A stretch of DNA of 42,122 nt, from contig JAJFIJ010000365.1 in assembly GCA_021775105.1 (NCBI GenBank), positions 1 through 42,122 of the forward strand. The letters are read 5' to 3'. The first letter of the stretch is position 1. Each line of letters begins with the position of its first letter. Origin of the DNA: Rhodospirillales bacterium. Lineage in GTDB: Bacteria > Pseudomonadota > Alphaproteobacteria > Rhodospirillales > Casp-alpha2. The translations under genes and the position numbers were made by a program. The notes beneath the pieces are model-generated. The model had not been told where the DNA came from. It saw nothing but the letters and a program-made list of their open reading frames with translations, and searched no databases. Of the stretch, positions 8,624-16,578 are shown piece after piece.

Positions 8624-9493
8624 TCAGTTAATGCCGGACGGGCTTCCTTGTGGTGTCGGCGCTGTCGGTTCGACGGCTCGATCCGGGTGACTTTTGGCCA
8701 GTGCACCCAGCATTGTTGCCGTGAACCAGCCGCCATTACTGGCGATGGCACCAGTGTCAGAACCAGAACGAGGGCTTTCTTGCTGTGGCTCTGGCGACCC
8801 GGGTTGTTCGTTAGGGGGCGGCCCGGAAAGCAGACTGACGGCCCGGTAGGCGGTATTGGCACGCCGGATGTCATCCGGGTGCGTCGCGGCAACGGAGGTG
8901 CCGACAAGCAGATGTGAGTAGGATTTTGCCGGAATATTCAGCCCCTGCTTTTCTGCCTGGGATTGACGATAGTTGAGCTCCGCCATCGCCCATGCGGTTA
9001 CCGGGTCGGCGGAATCGGTTCCGGCGGCGGTTGGTGCGCCAGCGCTCAGACTGACCGTTTCCCGGGGTGCCTCGACAACCTCCGCGCCTGCGTTGGAGGT
9101 TTCGGCGTTGTCGTCAGCGTTACCATCCCCCAAAACAGTCATGATATTGCCACCTAGATCGTCACCGGTAATTTCTTCGAGCACGACATCGACCGCCGAG
9201 CCAACCAGACCGATCGGGCCAAAATAAAGCGTGCTGCCCATCATCCGCGGGCCAGCGGACAATTCATCGCCGGTCATCTCGCGATACAGAGGTCCGACAA
9301 ACGGCAAATGATGGAGCGGGTTGATAATGTCGAGAAAATCAAAAAACCCGAGGCCATCGCCGCCGAACGGCTGAAAGCCCGTGTCGTCTGATTCTGGTGC
9401 AGGATCAGACGATGTCAGCGCCAGCTGTGGCGCCAATGCCGGGTTTGTCGGCGTTGGCCGCCAGCCCGCCTCAGAACCGGAGTTTACCTGCAT
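8624..9493 (-). CDS. Conserved hypothetical protein with glycine-rich hydrophobic centre
   Basis: No function is known to me. The 289-residue product has a low-complexity Pro/Ser/Asp-rich N-terminus (1-40) and then a conserved-looking core at about 48-115. That core contains FLDIINPLHHLPFVGPLYR, MTGDELSAGPRMMG, and a glycine-rich hydrophobic stretch (TLYFGPIGLVGSAVDVVLEEITGDD). The tail is a disordered Ala/Pro/Gly/Ser-rich region. Similar cores occur next to housekeeping genes in Rhodospirillales, as I recall, always without an assigned role. The core could associate with a membrane, but no signal peptide is visible. It precedes the L,D-transpeptidase gene by 22 bases, which hints at a cell-envelope link. 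Confidence 0.65.
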   Translation of the reverse strand: MQVNSGSEAGWRPTPTNPALAPQLALTSSDPAPESDDTGFQPFGGDGLGFFDFLDIINPLHHLPFVGPLYREMTGDELSAGPRMMGSTLYFGPIGLVGSAVDVVLEEITGDDLGGNIMTVLGDGNADDNAETSNAGAEVVEAPRETVSLSAGAPTAAGTDSADPVTAWAMAELNYRQSQAEKQGLNIPAKSYSHLLVGTSVAATHPDDIRRANTAYRAVSLLSGPPPNEQPGSPEPQQESPRSGSDTGAIASNGGWFTATMLGALAKSHPDRAVEPTAPTPQGSPSGIN

Positions 9494-9648
9494 GGTCGTG
9501 TTTCCCGTTTTGTCATTACGAGAAACTACGCAAGGGTTATGCCAACTATATAAGCCTGTATTTCAAGGGTTTGGCCCGGAAAACACACCTGAATTATCCG
9601 GCCCGGAAAGTTCTGCCGGGTCGAAAAGGGATGGCGGGGTTACGGGAG

Positions 9649-10803
9649 TTACAGCAGGTGCCCGCTTTTGGCTTTTTTGGTTTCGAGATAGAGCTCGTTG
9701 TGTTTGTTGGTCGGAAAGCTGTGCTGAACCCGCTCGACCACATCAACACCACACTTTCCAAGCGCATCCACCTTGACCGGGTTGTTGGTCATCAGCTGTA
9801 CCTGATTGAAACCGAGCAGGCTCAGCATGCGCGCAGCGGGCAGGTAAATTCTTTCGTCGGCATCGAACCCCAGCTGTTCGTTGGCATCCAGCGTATCAAA
9901 TCCGAGATCCTGAAGCGCATAGGCGCGAAGTTTGTTGACCAGCCCAATGCCGCGCCCCTCCTGGGCCAGATAGAGCAGCACACCGGCACCGCGCGCCGAG
10001 ATTTCAGCGATTGCGCCGCGCAACTGATCGCCGCAATCACAGCGCAAACTGCCCAGCAGATCGCCGGTGAAACATTCTGAATGCAGCCGTGCGAGGACCG
10101 GCGCGTCTTTGTCAGGTTCGCCAATGACAATCGCCAGATGTTCCAGCCCGCCGTCCGATGGCCGGAAGGCAATAATGCGGCAGTTTTCTGTCTCTTCAAG
10201 GGGGACGCGCGCTTCGCTGACCGGCCTCAGGGTTCGCGCCGAGACATTTTCATACTGAAAAATATCTCCTGCGTCGACCATCAGCATGTTGCGACGCACA
10301 CACCACTGGGCCAGATCATCGGCTTCATCGGCGGTAATGCTGGCGCAGGCGACGGCAGGAAGCAGACGCGCCAGTTTGGCCAGAGATACGGCAGCGCGCG
10401 CACTGTCATAGGCCGATGTTTCGCTGGTGCTGATGTCCAGTTTGGAGACATCGCATTCCGCCAGCGGGTCGCACAGCTCCAGCACACTGGCGGCGGTAAT
10501 CGGCGGGTTTGTATTTATCGTGACGATCTTGCCTTTCGGGCGGGCAAACCCGAGAACCATGGCGCGACGCGCCGTCAGTGCCAGAAACGGCGCATTCCCG
10601 CTGAATTTCTCGAGCTCACCAAGCCCCCGGTCGGTTACGCCTTCCGCGGCTTGCGCCAGCAGCGCGTTCCCGTCGCCGCCCTGAATGGCGACCATCCGTC
10701 CCCGGCGCAGTTCCGATACGGCCCGGTCAACGCTCAGTAACGACACCGGTTCACGTGTCGCCGGCATGGAGATCACTTCAAAATTCCGCCGCCGATCTGT
10801 CAT
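9649..10803 (-). CDS. ribA: GTP cyclohydrolase II with degenerate N-terminal DHBP-synthase-like domain
   Basis: RibA opens GTP to the first riboflavin-pathway intermediate. The C-terminal half (about residues 195-384) is canonical. The zinc-binding cysteines are Cys244, Cys255 and Cys257 in HSECFTGDLLGSLRCDCGDQL, followed by LLYLAQEGRGIGL and the end motif LMTNNPVKVDAL. The N-terminal half (about 20-190) resembles a 3,4-dihydroxybutanone-4-phosphate synthase fold, but I do not see the acidic and DRE-type catalytic motifs of RibB. It is probably non-catalytic, as in many alphaproteobacterial RibA proteins. ATG 10803 is chosen because AAGG lies at good spacing and upstream codons look non-coding. 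The gene is divergent from the response regulator across about 180 bases. Confidence 0.9.
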   Translation of the reverse strand: MTDRRRNFEVISMPATREPVSLLSVDRAVSELRRGRMVAIQGGDGNALLAQAAEGVTDRGLGELEKFSGNAPFLALTARRAMVLGFARPKGKIVTINTNPPITAASVLELCDPLAECDVSKLDISTSETSAYDSARAAVSLAKLARLLPAVACASITADEADDLAQWCVRRNMLMVDAGDIFQYENVSARTLRPVSEARVPLEETENCRIIAFRPSDGGLEHLAIVIGEPDKDAPVLARLHSECFTGDLLGSLRCDCGDQLRGAIAEISARGAGVLLYLAQEGRGIGLVNKLRAYALQDLGFDTLDANEQLGFDADERIYLPAARMLSLLGFNQVQLMTNNPVKVDALGKCGVDVVERVQHSFPTNKHNELYLETKKAKSGHLL

Positions 10804-10983
10804 TAATTTACCTTGTCTGAACCACGTATTTGAGAACTTATTACACAATCTGTCGGGAAGCTCTACTTTCCCGGAAAAAACATCTATATATTTAGTCGGG
10901 ATGTTACCAGAGGCGCTGTGCAATAATCTGTTGCCGGGAAATTCCGGGCCGGACTGTGCTGTGAAACACGGGGGATTGCAAAC

Positions 10984-11673
10984 ATGACATCAGGAAGACG
11001 GATCCTGGTCGTTGACGATGACGATACATTGCGTGAAATGCTGAGCGAACAACTGCAGCTTCACGAAGAATTCGCGCCAACCGAAGCCGCCAGCGGGGCG
11101 CAGTCGCTGGAGTTGGCAAAAACAGATTATTTCGATGTCATTATCCTTGATGTCGGGTTGCCGGACATGGATGGTCGCGATGTCTGTCGGCTGATGCGCC
11201 GGAATGGCGTGACGTCGCCGATTATCATGCTGACCGGTGCCGACACCGATGCCGACACCATTCTGGGTCTCGATGCCGGGGCCAATGATTACATCACCAA
11301 ACCATTTCGTATCGGCGTTCTGCTGGCCCGGCTGCGCGCCCATATCCGCCAGCACGAACGCTCCGACGATGCCGTCTTCACCATCGGCCCGTACACCTTT
11401 CAGCCGGCCAACAAATTGTTGCTGAGAGACGAGGACGGCCGCAAGGTACGCCTGACCGACAAGGAAACGGCGATTCTCAAATATCTCTATCGGACCGGTG
11501 ACAAGGTCGTCAGCCGCGATGTCCTCCTGGACGAGGTCTGGGGATATAACGCCAGCGTCACCACCCATACACTGGAAACGCACGTCTACCGCCTGCGCCA
11601 GAAGATTGAACCCAACCCCTCCAATGCGGTCCTGCTGATCACCGAACCGGGTGGTTACCGGCTGGTGCCGTAG
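10984..11673 (+). CDS. OmpR/PhoB-family response regulator
   Basis: This is a 229-residue two-domain regulator. The receiver domain (about 5-115) has the acidic pocket DDDD (11-14), the phosphoacceptor Asp56 (VIILDVGLPDMDG), Thr84 and the conserved Lys106 (DYITKPF). The C-terminal winged-helix DNA-binding domain (about 130-229) ends with THTLETHVYRLRQKIEP and the wing GGYRLVP. No histidine kinase gene is adjacent, so the partner is unknown. ATG at 10984 follows an AT-rich leader with a TATATAT stretch and a CGGGAA/TTCCCG hairpin (10854-10873). A second copy of the last few codons lies at 14103-14123, evidence of duplication around the next gene. Confidence 0.92.
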   Translation: MTSGRRILVVDDDDTLREMLSEQLQLHEEFAPTEAASGAQSLELAKTDYFDVIILDVGLPDMDGRDVCRLMRRNGVTSPIIMLTGADTDADTILGLDAGANDYITKPFRIGVLLARLRAHIRQHERSDDAVFTIGPYTFQPANKLLLRDEDGRKVRLTDKETAILKYLYRTGDKVVSRDVLLDEVWGYNASVTTHTLETHVYRLRQKIEPNPSNAVLLITEPGGYRLVP

Positions 11674-11721
11674 GTCAGGGTTTCAGGCGCAGTGTGGCAG
11701 GAGCGTGGCCGGATGGCGGTT
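11654..11721 (+). repeat. Left copy of imperfect direct repeat (response-regulator/xth junction)
   Basis: This segment lines up with 14104-14171 at a constant offset of 2450 bases without gaps. From 11671 on, TAGGTCAGGGTTTCAG is identical, and by my hand alignment 40 of 51 bases match through 11721. It covers the end of the intact response regulator plus the 3' tail of a second xth. The repeat brackets the TPR/OGT gene. Confidence 0.85.
11675..11719 (-). pseudogene. 3' remnant of a second exonuclease III gene
   Basis: Read on the minus strand these 45 bases encode PPSGHAPATLRLKP and a stop. The intact xth ends PPSDHVPVTVRLKP, so 10 of 14 residues match, including the catalytic-region His. 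The codon just upstream of the match is TAA, so similarity stops abruptly at about 11720. It sits one base past the response-regulator stop, exactly where the intact xth sits relative to the regulator remnant at 14103-14123. I read it as the leftover of a diverged xth copy. Confidence 0.8.
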
Positions 11722-11737
11722 AAGAGTGAATGGGCCA

Positions 11738-14041
11738 GTGGATACAGCTAAAAAATTAATTCAGGACGGCCTGATCCATCACCAGTCCGGACGCCTGCAA
11801 GACGCTGATGCGGCCTATCGGCGCGCCTTGGCGACCCAGCCGGAAAACCCGGATGCCAACCACTTGTTAGGCGTATTGGCGCACCAGTGTGGATCCCCGG
11901 AAATCGCCGCACAATTAATCAGCAAAGCAATAGAGTTCGATAAAAATGTACCCGACTATCACAGCAATCTGGGCCTTGTCCTGATGGAGTTGGGGCGTCT
12001 CAGTGAAGCAATTTCCAGCTTTCAAAGGGCGATCCAGCTTAATCCCGAGTTTGCGGCGGCGCACGGCAATCTCGGAAACGCTTTCCTGGAGGAAGGCCAG
12101 TTCGACAAAGCCGTTGATAGCTATGTCCGTGCACTTGCGCTGAACCCAAATTTGGTTGAGGTCCAGTGTAGTTTGGGAATGACCTACCGGGAATTGGGTA
12201 AACCTGATGAGGCAATCAGGGTGCTGGATCGTGTTTTGACGACGGCATCTCAACACGCGGGACTTCATTTGAACAAGGGAAATGTTCTAAAGGATCTCGG
12301 GAAACTGGAAGGGGCGTTGTCAAGCTACGACACGGCAATCCAAATCCAACCCGATTATGTTCAGGCCCTTTGCAACAGAGCCGACCTTCTTGTCGCAATG
12401 GGACGACTCCAGGAAGCTGTGATTTGTTTTCAACATATACTCAAGATGCATCCAGATCTGGCAATGGCTCACAATAATCTAGGTGGGTTGCTTTTCAAAA
12501 AAGGAGACATCGCTGAGGCTAAGGCCTGCTTTTTACGGGCCTTGAGTATCGACCCGAAACTTGCGGGCGCTCATTCGAATTTGGCGTCGCTTTTTGAAGA
12601 GACCAAGCAGATTGAGCAGGCAATCACTTCGTATGAAGACGTTCTCCGTCTTGAGCCGGACAACAAGCCGGCGGCGGCTCGGCTCTATCATTTGCTGGAA
12701 CACGCATGTGCCTGGCAGGAAATCGCTGCGTTGGAATTTGATATGGATGCCCTAGCGTCAAGTGAAGAAGGGTTTGTGGTATCCCCTTTCTCCAATATCG
12801 CCAGAAGTATGGATATGGCCCAGAATCTCTCCGTCGCACGTTTCAGATCGCAGGCTGTTTCAGCTGAGGTCCAGAAGCTATCTGAAAAGATACCAGCGCC
12901 TATCTCAAAACCATCAGGAGCAAAGATCGCAATCGGATACGTATCGAACGATATGCATGATCACGCCACAGCGCATTTGATGGCGGGTATGTTTGGGCTG
13001 CATGACCGTAAGGACTTTGAGGTTTTGGTCTTTTCCTATGGTGTCGATGACAATAGCCATTTCCGCCAGAAGATCGTCGAAGGCTGCGATCAGTTTATAG
13101 ACATCAAGGATCAGGATGATCTTGAAGCAGCAACAACAATAGCAAGTTACGGCGTTGATATTCTTGTTGACCTGAAGGGGCATACGCAAGGATCACGCCT
13201 TGGTATCAGTGCCTTAAGGCCGGCGCCTGTGCAGGTAACCTATCTTGGTTTCCCGGGAACTTCGGGGGCTGATTTTTTTGACTATGTATTAACTGACAAG
13301 ACGGTTACCCCGTCTGAACACAAACCGTTTTACAGCGAGACATTTGCCTATCTTCCCGATTGTTATCAGGTCACCAACCGTTTTCAGGAAATTTCCGATC
13401 AGCCCATAAATAGAGACGATTTCGAGCTCCCTGAAGATGGTTTTGTTTTTAGCTCTTTCACTAATAATTATAAACTTGAGCCTGTTATGTTTTCGGTTTG
13501 GATGGAGCTACTGAAGGAGTGCCCGAAGAGCGTATTGTGGTTGCTCGCCACCAGCCAGAAGGCCGAGGAAAACCTGAAAGCTGAAGCCTCGTTGCGAGGG
13601 ATCGATTCATCGCGGCTGGTGTTTGCTAGCAAACTGCAGAAACATGAACATCTCGCCCGATATCGCTTGGCAAACCTGGTTTTGGATACACGGATATACG
13701 GTGGGCATACGACAACCAGTGACGCCTTGTGGGCAGGAGTTCCGGTGGTTACGGTCATGGGAGAACATTTTGCCTCGCGGGTGGCGAGCAGTATCCTGAG
13801 TGCGGTCGGGATGGAGTGTCTGATCACACAAAGTGTGTCAGAATATAAGGCACTCTGTCTGCGGTTGGCCAAAAATCCTGATGAGCTTGCGGAAACCAGA
13901 GAAACCCTTAACGCAAACCTTCTGATCAAGCCGTTGTTCGATACTGCGCTGTTTACGCGCAATCTTGAAAACTTGTATAGTCAGATGTGGGCCCGGTATC
14001 TGGAAGGAAAAGCTCCGGATGTTATAGAGGCCGAAGCCTAA
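11738..14041 (+). CDS. TPR-repeat O-linked N-acetylglucosamine transferase (SPINDLY/OGT) family protein
   Basis: The product is about 767 residues. The N-terminal part (about 1-340) is an array of roughly nine or ten TPR repeats (for example YHSNLGLVLMELGRLSEAIS and AHGNLGNAFLEEGQFDKAVD). The C-terminal part (about 385-755) is the GT41 catalytic region: IGYVSNDMHDHATAHL, DILVDLKGHTQGSRL, ALRPAPVQVTYLGFPGTSG, DYVLTDKTVTP, and the late DTRIYGGHTTTSDALWAGVPVVT. Bacterial members glycosylate proteins or act in surface-glycan pathways; the substrate here is unknown. I choose GTG 11738, giving MDTAKKLIQ, because upstream codons lie in the duplicated regulator/xth tail; GTG 11726 is an alternative. 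The gene splits a response-regulator/xth pair and is flanked by direct repeats, which points to insertion. Confidence 0.88.
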   Translation: MDTAKKLIQDGLIHHQSGRLQDADAAYRRALATQPENPDANHLLGVLAHQCGSPEIAAQLISKAIEFDKNVPDYHSNLGLVLMELGRLSEAISSFQRAIQLNPEFAAAHGNLGNAFLEEGQFDKAVDSYVRALALNPNLVEVQCSLGMTYRELGKPDEAIRVLDRVLTTASQHAGLHLNKGNVLKDLGKLEGALSSYDTAIQIQPDYVQALCNRADLLVAMGRLQEAVICFQHILKMHPDLAMAHNNLGGLLFKKGDIAEAKACFLRALSIDPKLAGAHSNLASLFEETKQIEQAITSYEDVLRLEPDNKPAAARLYHLLEHACAWQEIAALEFDMDALASSEEGFVVSPFSNIARSMDMAQNLSVARFRSQAVSAEVQKLSEKIPAPISKPSGAKIAIGYVSNDMHDHATAHLMAGMFGLHDRKDFEVLVFSYGVDDNSHFRQKIVEGCDQFIDIKDQDDLEAATTIASYGVDILVDLKGHTQGSRLGISALRPAPVQVTYLGFPGTSGADFFDYVLTDKTVTPSEHKPFYSETFAYLPDCYQVTNRFQEISDQPINRDDFELPEDGFVFSSFTNNYKLEPVMFSVWMELLKECPKSVLWLLATSQKAEENLKAEASLRGIDSSRLVFASKLQKHEHLARYRLANLVLDTRIYGGHTTTSDALWAGVPVVTVMGEHFASRVASSILSAVGMECLITQSVSEYKALCLRLAKNPDELAETRETLNANLLIKPLFDTALFTRNLENLYSQMWARYLEGKAPDVIEAEA

Positions 14042-14102
14042 TTGATGCCTTGGTCAATACGTTGAAGTTATTTCGCTGAACCATTTCACATTTGGCGAGA
14101 TG

Positions 14103-14123
14103 GTTTATCGACTGGCACCGTAG
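14103..14123 (+). pseudogene. 3' remnant of a second response-regulator gene
   Basis: These 21 bases read VYRLAP and a TAG stop, matching the last codons of the intact regulator (GYRLVP, TAG). The differences are partly synonymous (TAT/TAC, CGA/CGG). It lies directly before the intact xth stop with the same one-base spacing as at 11673/11675. The preceding codons do not align well, so only about six codons remain. It is short and meaningful only together with the xth remnant at the other end. Confidence 0.65.
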
Positions 14124-14171
14124 GTCAGGGTTTCAGCCGCACCGTCACCGGCACGTGATCCGATGGCGGTT
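14104..14171 (+). repeat. Right copy of imperfect direct repeat (response-regulator/xth junction)
   Basis: This is the partner of 11654-11721. It contains the regulator-tail remnant and the last codons of the intact xth. The two copies differ mostly at codon-wobble and a few replacement positions, as expected for diverged coding sequence rather than a recent exact duplication. Confidence 0.85.
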
Positions 14172-14937
14172 GCCAGTCGCGCGCATCCCTGAGGATTGAG
14201 ACGGCCATCAGGGACTCCGTCAGGCTCTCCGATACCCAGATATGATCGAGCCGTCGGCCCTTGTTGACGGCCTCCCAGTCAGTTGCCCGGTAGCTCCACC
14301 AGGTATAGGCGGGCGTTTCTTTGGGGATCAGTTTGCGCACCGCGTCAACCCAGCGCCCGGACTGGCGCATTGTCTCCAGCGCCCTGATTTCGGTTTCCGT
14401 ATGGGTGATGGTGTTTTTCAGGCGCTCATGTGACCAGACGTCCGTCATTAGCGGCGCGACATTGAAATCACCGACCAGAACGCGCGGCGGCCCCCTGTCG
14501 CCACGCGCCGCCCACCAGTGGGTCTGGGCATCGAGAAAATCCAGTTTATGGGCGAATTTGGGGTTTTTCAGCGGATCGGCAACATCGCCGCCCGCCGGGA
14601 CATAGAGGCAATGGACCTCGATTTCACCCAACGCGCCACCCGTATCGACCCCGGCAAACAGATGGCGACAATCTTCGCGATCACACCAGTGCAGTGGCTC
14701 GGGGTTGCTCAGCGGCGTTTTTGAGAGGATCGCAACGCCATTATACCCCTTCATGCCAAGCACGGCCTGATGCGGATAGCCCATCCCGGTGATCTCATCT
14801 GCCGGAAACAGGTGATCCTGCACCTTGGTTTCCTGCAAACAGATGACGTCGGGATTTTCTTCTTCAATCAACGCCGCCAGCCCGTCCAGCCGCTTGCGGA
14901 TTGAATTGACGTTCCAGGTGGTGATCGAGAAATTCAT
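14125..14937 (-). CDS. xth: Exodeoxyribonuclease III
   Basis: ExoIII-family AP endonuclease for base-excision repair. The 270-residue product carries the full endonuclease/exonuclease/phosphatase fold: TTWNVNSIRKR (residues 6-16), the metal-binding Glu36 in CLQETKVQ, GYNGVAILS, LVGDFNVAP, the late RLDHIWVS and the catalytic His261 in SDHVPV. ATG 14937 is chosen over an upstream in-frame start because MNFSITTWN is the family N-terminus and a GAAG lies just before it. A strong hairpin ends 35 bases upstream. In many alphaproteobacteria xth follows lolA and ftsK; here the block is split by an RNA-like region and a DUF411 gene. Confidence 0.95.
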   Translation of the reverse strand: MNFSITTWNVNSIRKRLDGLAALIEEENPDVICLQETKVQDHLFPADEITGMGYPHQAVLGMKGYNGVAILSKTPLSNPEPLHWCDREDCRHLFAGVDTGGALGEIEVHCLYVPAGGDVADPLKNPKFAHKLDFLDAQTHWWAARGDRGPPRVLVGDFNVAPLMTDVWSHERLKNTITHTETEIRALETMRQSGRWVDAVRKLIPKETPAYTWWSYRATDWEAVNKGRRLDHIWVSESLTESLMAVSILRDARDWQPPSDHVPVTVRLKP

Positions 14938-14962
14938 GTCTTCAAATATCACTGATTGGCCC

Positions 14963-15080
14963 AAAAGCAATGCGCCCGGCGATGGGGACGCCGGGCGCTA
15001 GGGCTCCAATAGGTCTGGAGCCGAGGATGGCTGGGGTACCATCCCTGGAAAACCACTCGCTTGAACGGCAAGCGGCCTGT
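14963..15080 (-). ncRNA. Candidate small structured RNA between lolA and xth
   Basis: This gene-free interval contains four successive perfect hairpins. In minus-strand order they are CGCTTG/CAAGCG (15074-15058, 5-nt loop), GGATGG/CCATCC (15044-15025, 8-nt loop), GGCTCC/GGAGCC (15022-15002, 9-nt loop), and a 10-pair GC-rich stem (14998-14972, 7-nt loop) followed on this strand by ATTGCTTTT. The last looks like an intrinsic terminator. A TATATA at 15091-15086 lies about seven bases before the first hairpin and could be a -10 element, though I see no good -35. This would give an RNA of about 118 nt. An alternative is a long structured 5' leader of xth. I do not recognise an Rfam family. Confidence 0.45.
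14972..14998 (-). terminator. Strong GC-rich hairpin, likely intrinsic terminator on the minus strand
   Basis: GCGCCCGGCG (14972-14981) and CGCCGGGCGC (14989-14998) form a perfect 10-pair stem with a 7-nt loop. On the minus strand it is followed by ATTGCTTTT. It would end transcripts coming from lolA or from the candidate small RNA, 35 bases before the xth start. Confidence 0.65.
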
Positions 15081-15219
15081 TGGTCTATATATGGGGAGGT
15101 CGGTGAGAGTCTTCCAGTGCCGTGCCGGAATAATCGGATAACAGACTGAAATTAAGGCAAAACCGGTATAAATGGGTTCATTTGCGAACGTGGTTTTGCG
15201 GCAATATCAGCGGGTTAAA

Positions 15220-15876
15220 TCAGTTTTTATCGATTTCTTCTGTCGGCGGCATGTAATGAAAGAGCTGTTTGTCGAGCGGCACATTAAACGACGGGCCGAG
15301 CAGCGAGACGGTGGTGGTAATGCCCTGATCGTCGGTTACCACCCATTTCCGGATTTCCAGCGGGCGGTCACTGAAGATCAGGGTGATCTGGCCCTGAAGT
15401 GGTTCATCGGCTTTCACCAGACTGACCCGGAACACGCCCGGAGAGCGCTCAAACCCGGTGACCAGCAAGTCCTTGCCGAAAAACGAAAAGGATTCGCGCA
15501 GCAATAACTCGGCCCGTGTCAGGCTGATTGGCAATGTCGTCGCCTGATCCAGCTCACGATCAATATAGGAAATATAGGTACCGTCGGCGACGACCTTCAG
15601 CGGATTGGGATCGTCATAGGTCAGGTTAAGCCGGCCGGGGCGCTGCAGGGCGAATGTGCCTTCCGCATAGTCACCATTGGACGAGACCTGAAGAAACCGG
15701 GCCTGAATGGTTTTTGATGCATTCAGATGCTGTTGCATGCGCATCAGGTCGGTGGTGTCCTGCTTGCTGAGCTTCAGGGTATCAGAAATGATCGCGCGGG
15801 CAGGCATGGCCGCGCCCAAAAGCAGGACAAAGGCGAGCGGAGCGAGCAGGCTGGCGAGGGATAAACGGGTACGCAT
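15220..15876 (-). CDS. lolA: LolA-like outer-membrane lipoprotein carrier protein
   Basis: LolA shuttles lipoproteins through the periplasm from LolCDE to the outer membrane. The 218-residue product has a clear signal peptide (hydrophobic residues 5-22, cleavage near AMPARA). The usual LolA body follows: LNASKTIQARFLQVSSNGDYAEGTFALQRPGRLNLTYDDP, then VVADGTYISYIDRELDQATTLPI and the strand-rich C-terminal half. The length is normal. It lies downstream of ftsK on the same strand, the common alphaproteobacterial arrangement, but a DUF411 gene on the opposite strand separates them. Confidence 0.9.
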   Translation of the reverse strand: MRTRLSLASLLAPLAFVLLLGAAMPARAIISDTLKLSKQDTTDLMRMQQHLNASKTIQARFLQVSSNGDYAEGTFALQRPGRLNLTYDDPNPLKVVADGTYISYIDRELDQATTLPISLTRAELLLRESFSFFGKDLLVTGFERSPGVFRVSLVKADEPLQGQITLIFSDRPLEIRKWVVTDDQGITTTVSLLGPSFNVPLDKQLFHYMPPTEEIDKN

Positions 15877-16068
15877 AGCGATACCTTCTACAGAAAGCGA
15901 TCAGGCGGGTAAAGTCGCAGGCAATAACGGCAAAATTATGGATCAGTGACGGTTCAACAGAATTTAGGTTTGTCGGCCCCGATATGGAAAATTTGGAAAT
16001 TGATCCTGGTCATGGCTGGACGCTCCAATTGATGGGAACATTGCGCCGCATTTATAGGAAATTTTATC

Positions 16069-16578
16069 ATGAGCAAAAATCGCAAACCCGAAAAACCCGT
16101 GGCATCCCGGTCGACGCCCTTTACCCGCAGGCGGGTACTTTTTGCGCTTGGTGCAGTCGCCGTGGCTGGCGTCGGCGGTTCGTTCTTTCTGACACCCTCC
16201 CCAACCATGGCCGAAGGCGTTGTTGTTTACAAAGATCCGTCATGCGTGTGCTGTGGTCGCTGGGTCGATCATATGCGCCAGAGCGGTTTCGCCGTAGATG
16301 TCATAAATGTCGAGGATATGGAGCCGGTCAAGCGCCGTGCGGGCGTACCGGAGCCGATGGAATCCTGTCATACAGCCCATGTCGGCGGATATATCGTTGA
16401 GGGGCACGTGCCCGCCGAAGACGTCAGGCGCATGCTTGCCGAGCGTCCTGCAATCAAAGGCCTGACGGTCCCCGGAATGCCCATGAGTGCGCCAGGCATG
16501 GATAGCCCGGAACGCGAGCCCTATACGGTGCTGAGTTTCAACGACAATGGCTCAACCGGCCATTTTGCATCACATTAA
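16069..16578 (+). CDS. DUF411 (CopG-like) metal-binding secreted protein
   Basis: The 169-residue product has a twin-Arg-like signal (FTRRRVLFALGAVAVAG, about residues 18-35) and a mature DUF411 domain. The domain starts VVVYKDPSCVCCGRWVDHM with Cys59, Cys61 and Cys62, followed by a second conserved site CHTAHVGGYIVEGHVP (Cys100, His101). The family is linked to copper or other metal handling in the periplasm; the conserved Cys and His residues are likely ligands. ATG 16069 is preceded by AGGAAA at good spacing. The gene is convergent with ftsK (15 bases between stops) and sits inside what is usually a contiguous ftsK-lolA block. Confidence 0.88.
   Translation: MSKNRKPEKPVASRSTPFTRRRVLFALGAVAVAGVGGSFFLTPSPTMAEGVVVYKDPSCVCCGRWVDHMRQSGFAVDVINVEDMEPVKRRAGVPEPMESCHTAHVGGYIVEGHVPAEDVRRMLAERPAIKGLTVPGMPMSAPGMDSPEREPYTVLSFNDNGSTGHFASH

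Noticed and set aside
10854-10873. CGGGAA/TTCCCG hairpin between ribA and the response regulator as a terminator
   Set aside because: It lies in a divergent promoter region and has no T-run in either useful direction; more likely part of the promoter leader.
14963-15080. Assignment of the multi-hairpin region to 6S, SRP or tmRNA
   Set aside because: It lacks the single long bulged helix of 6S, the SRP tetraloop motif and the tmRNA tag region; no known family fits by eye.
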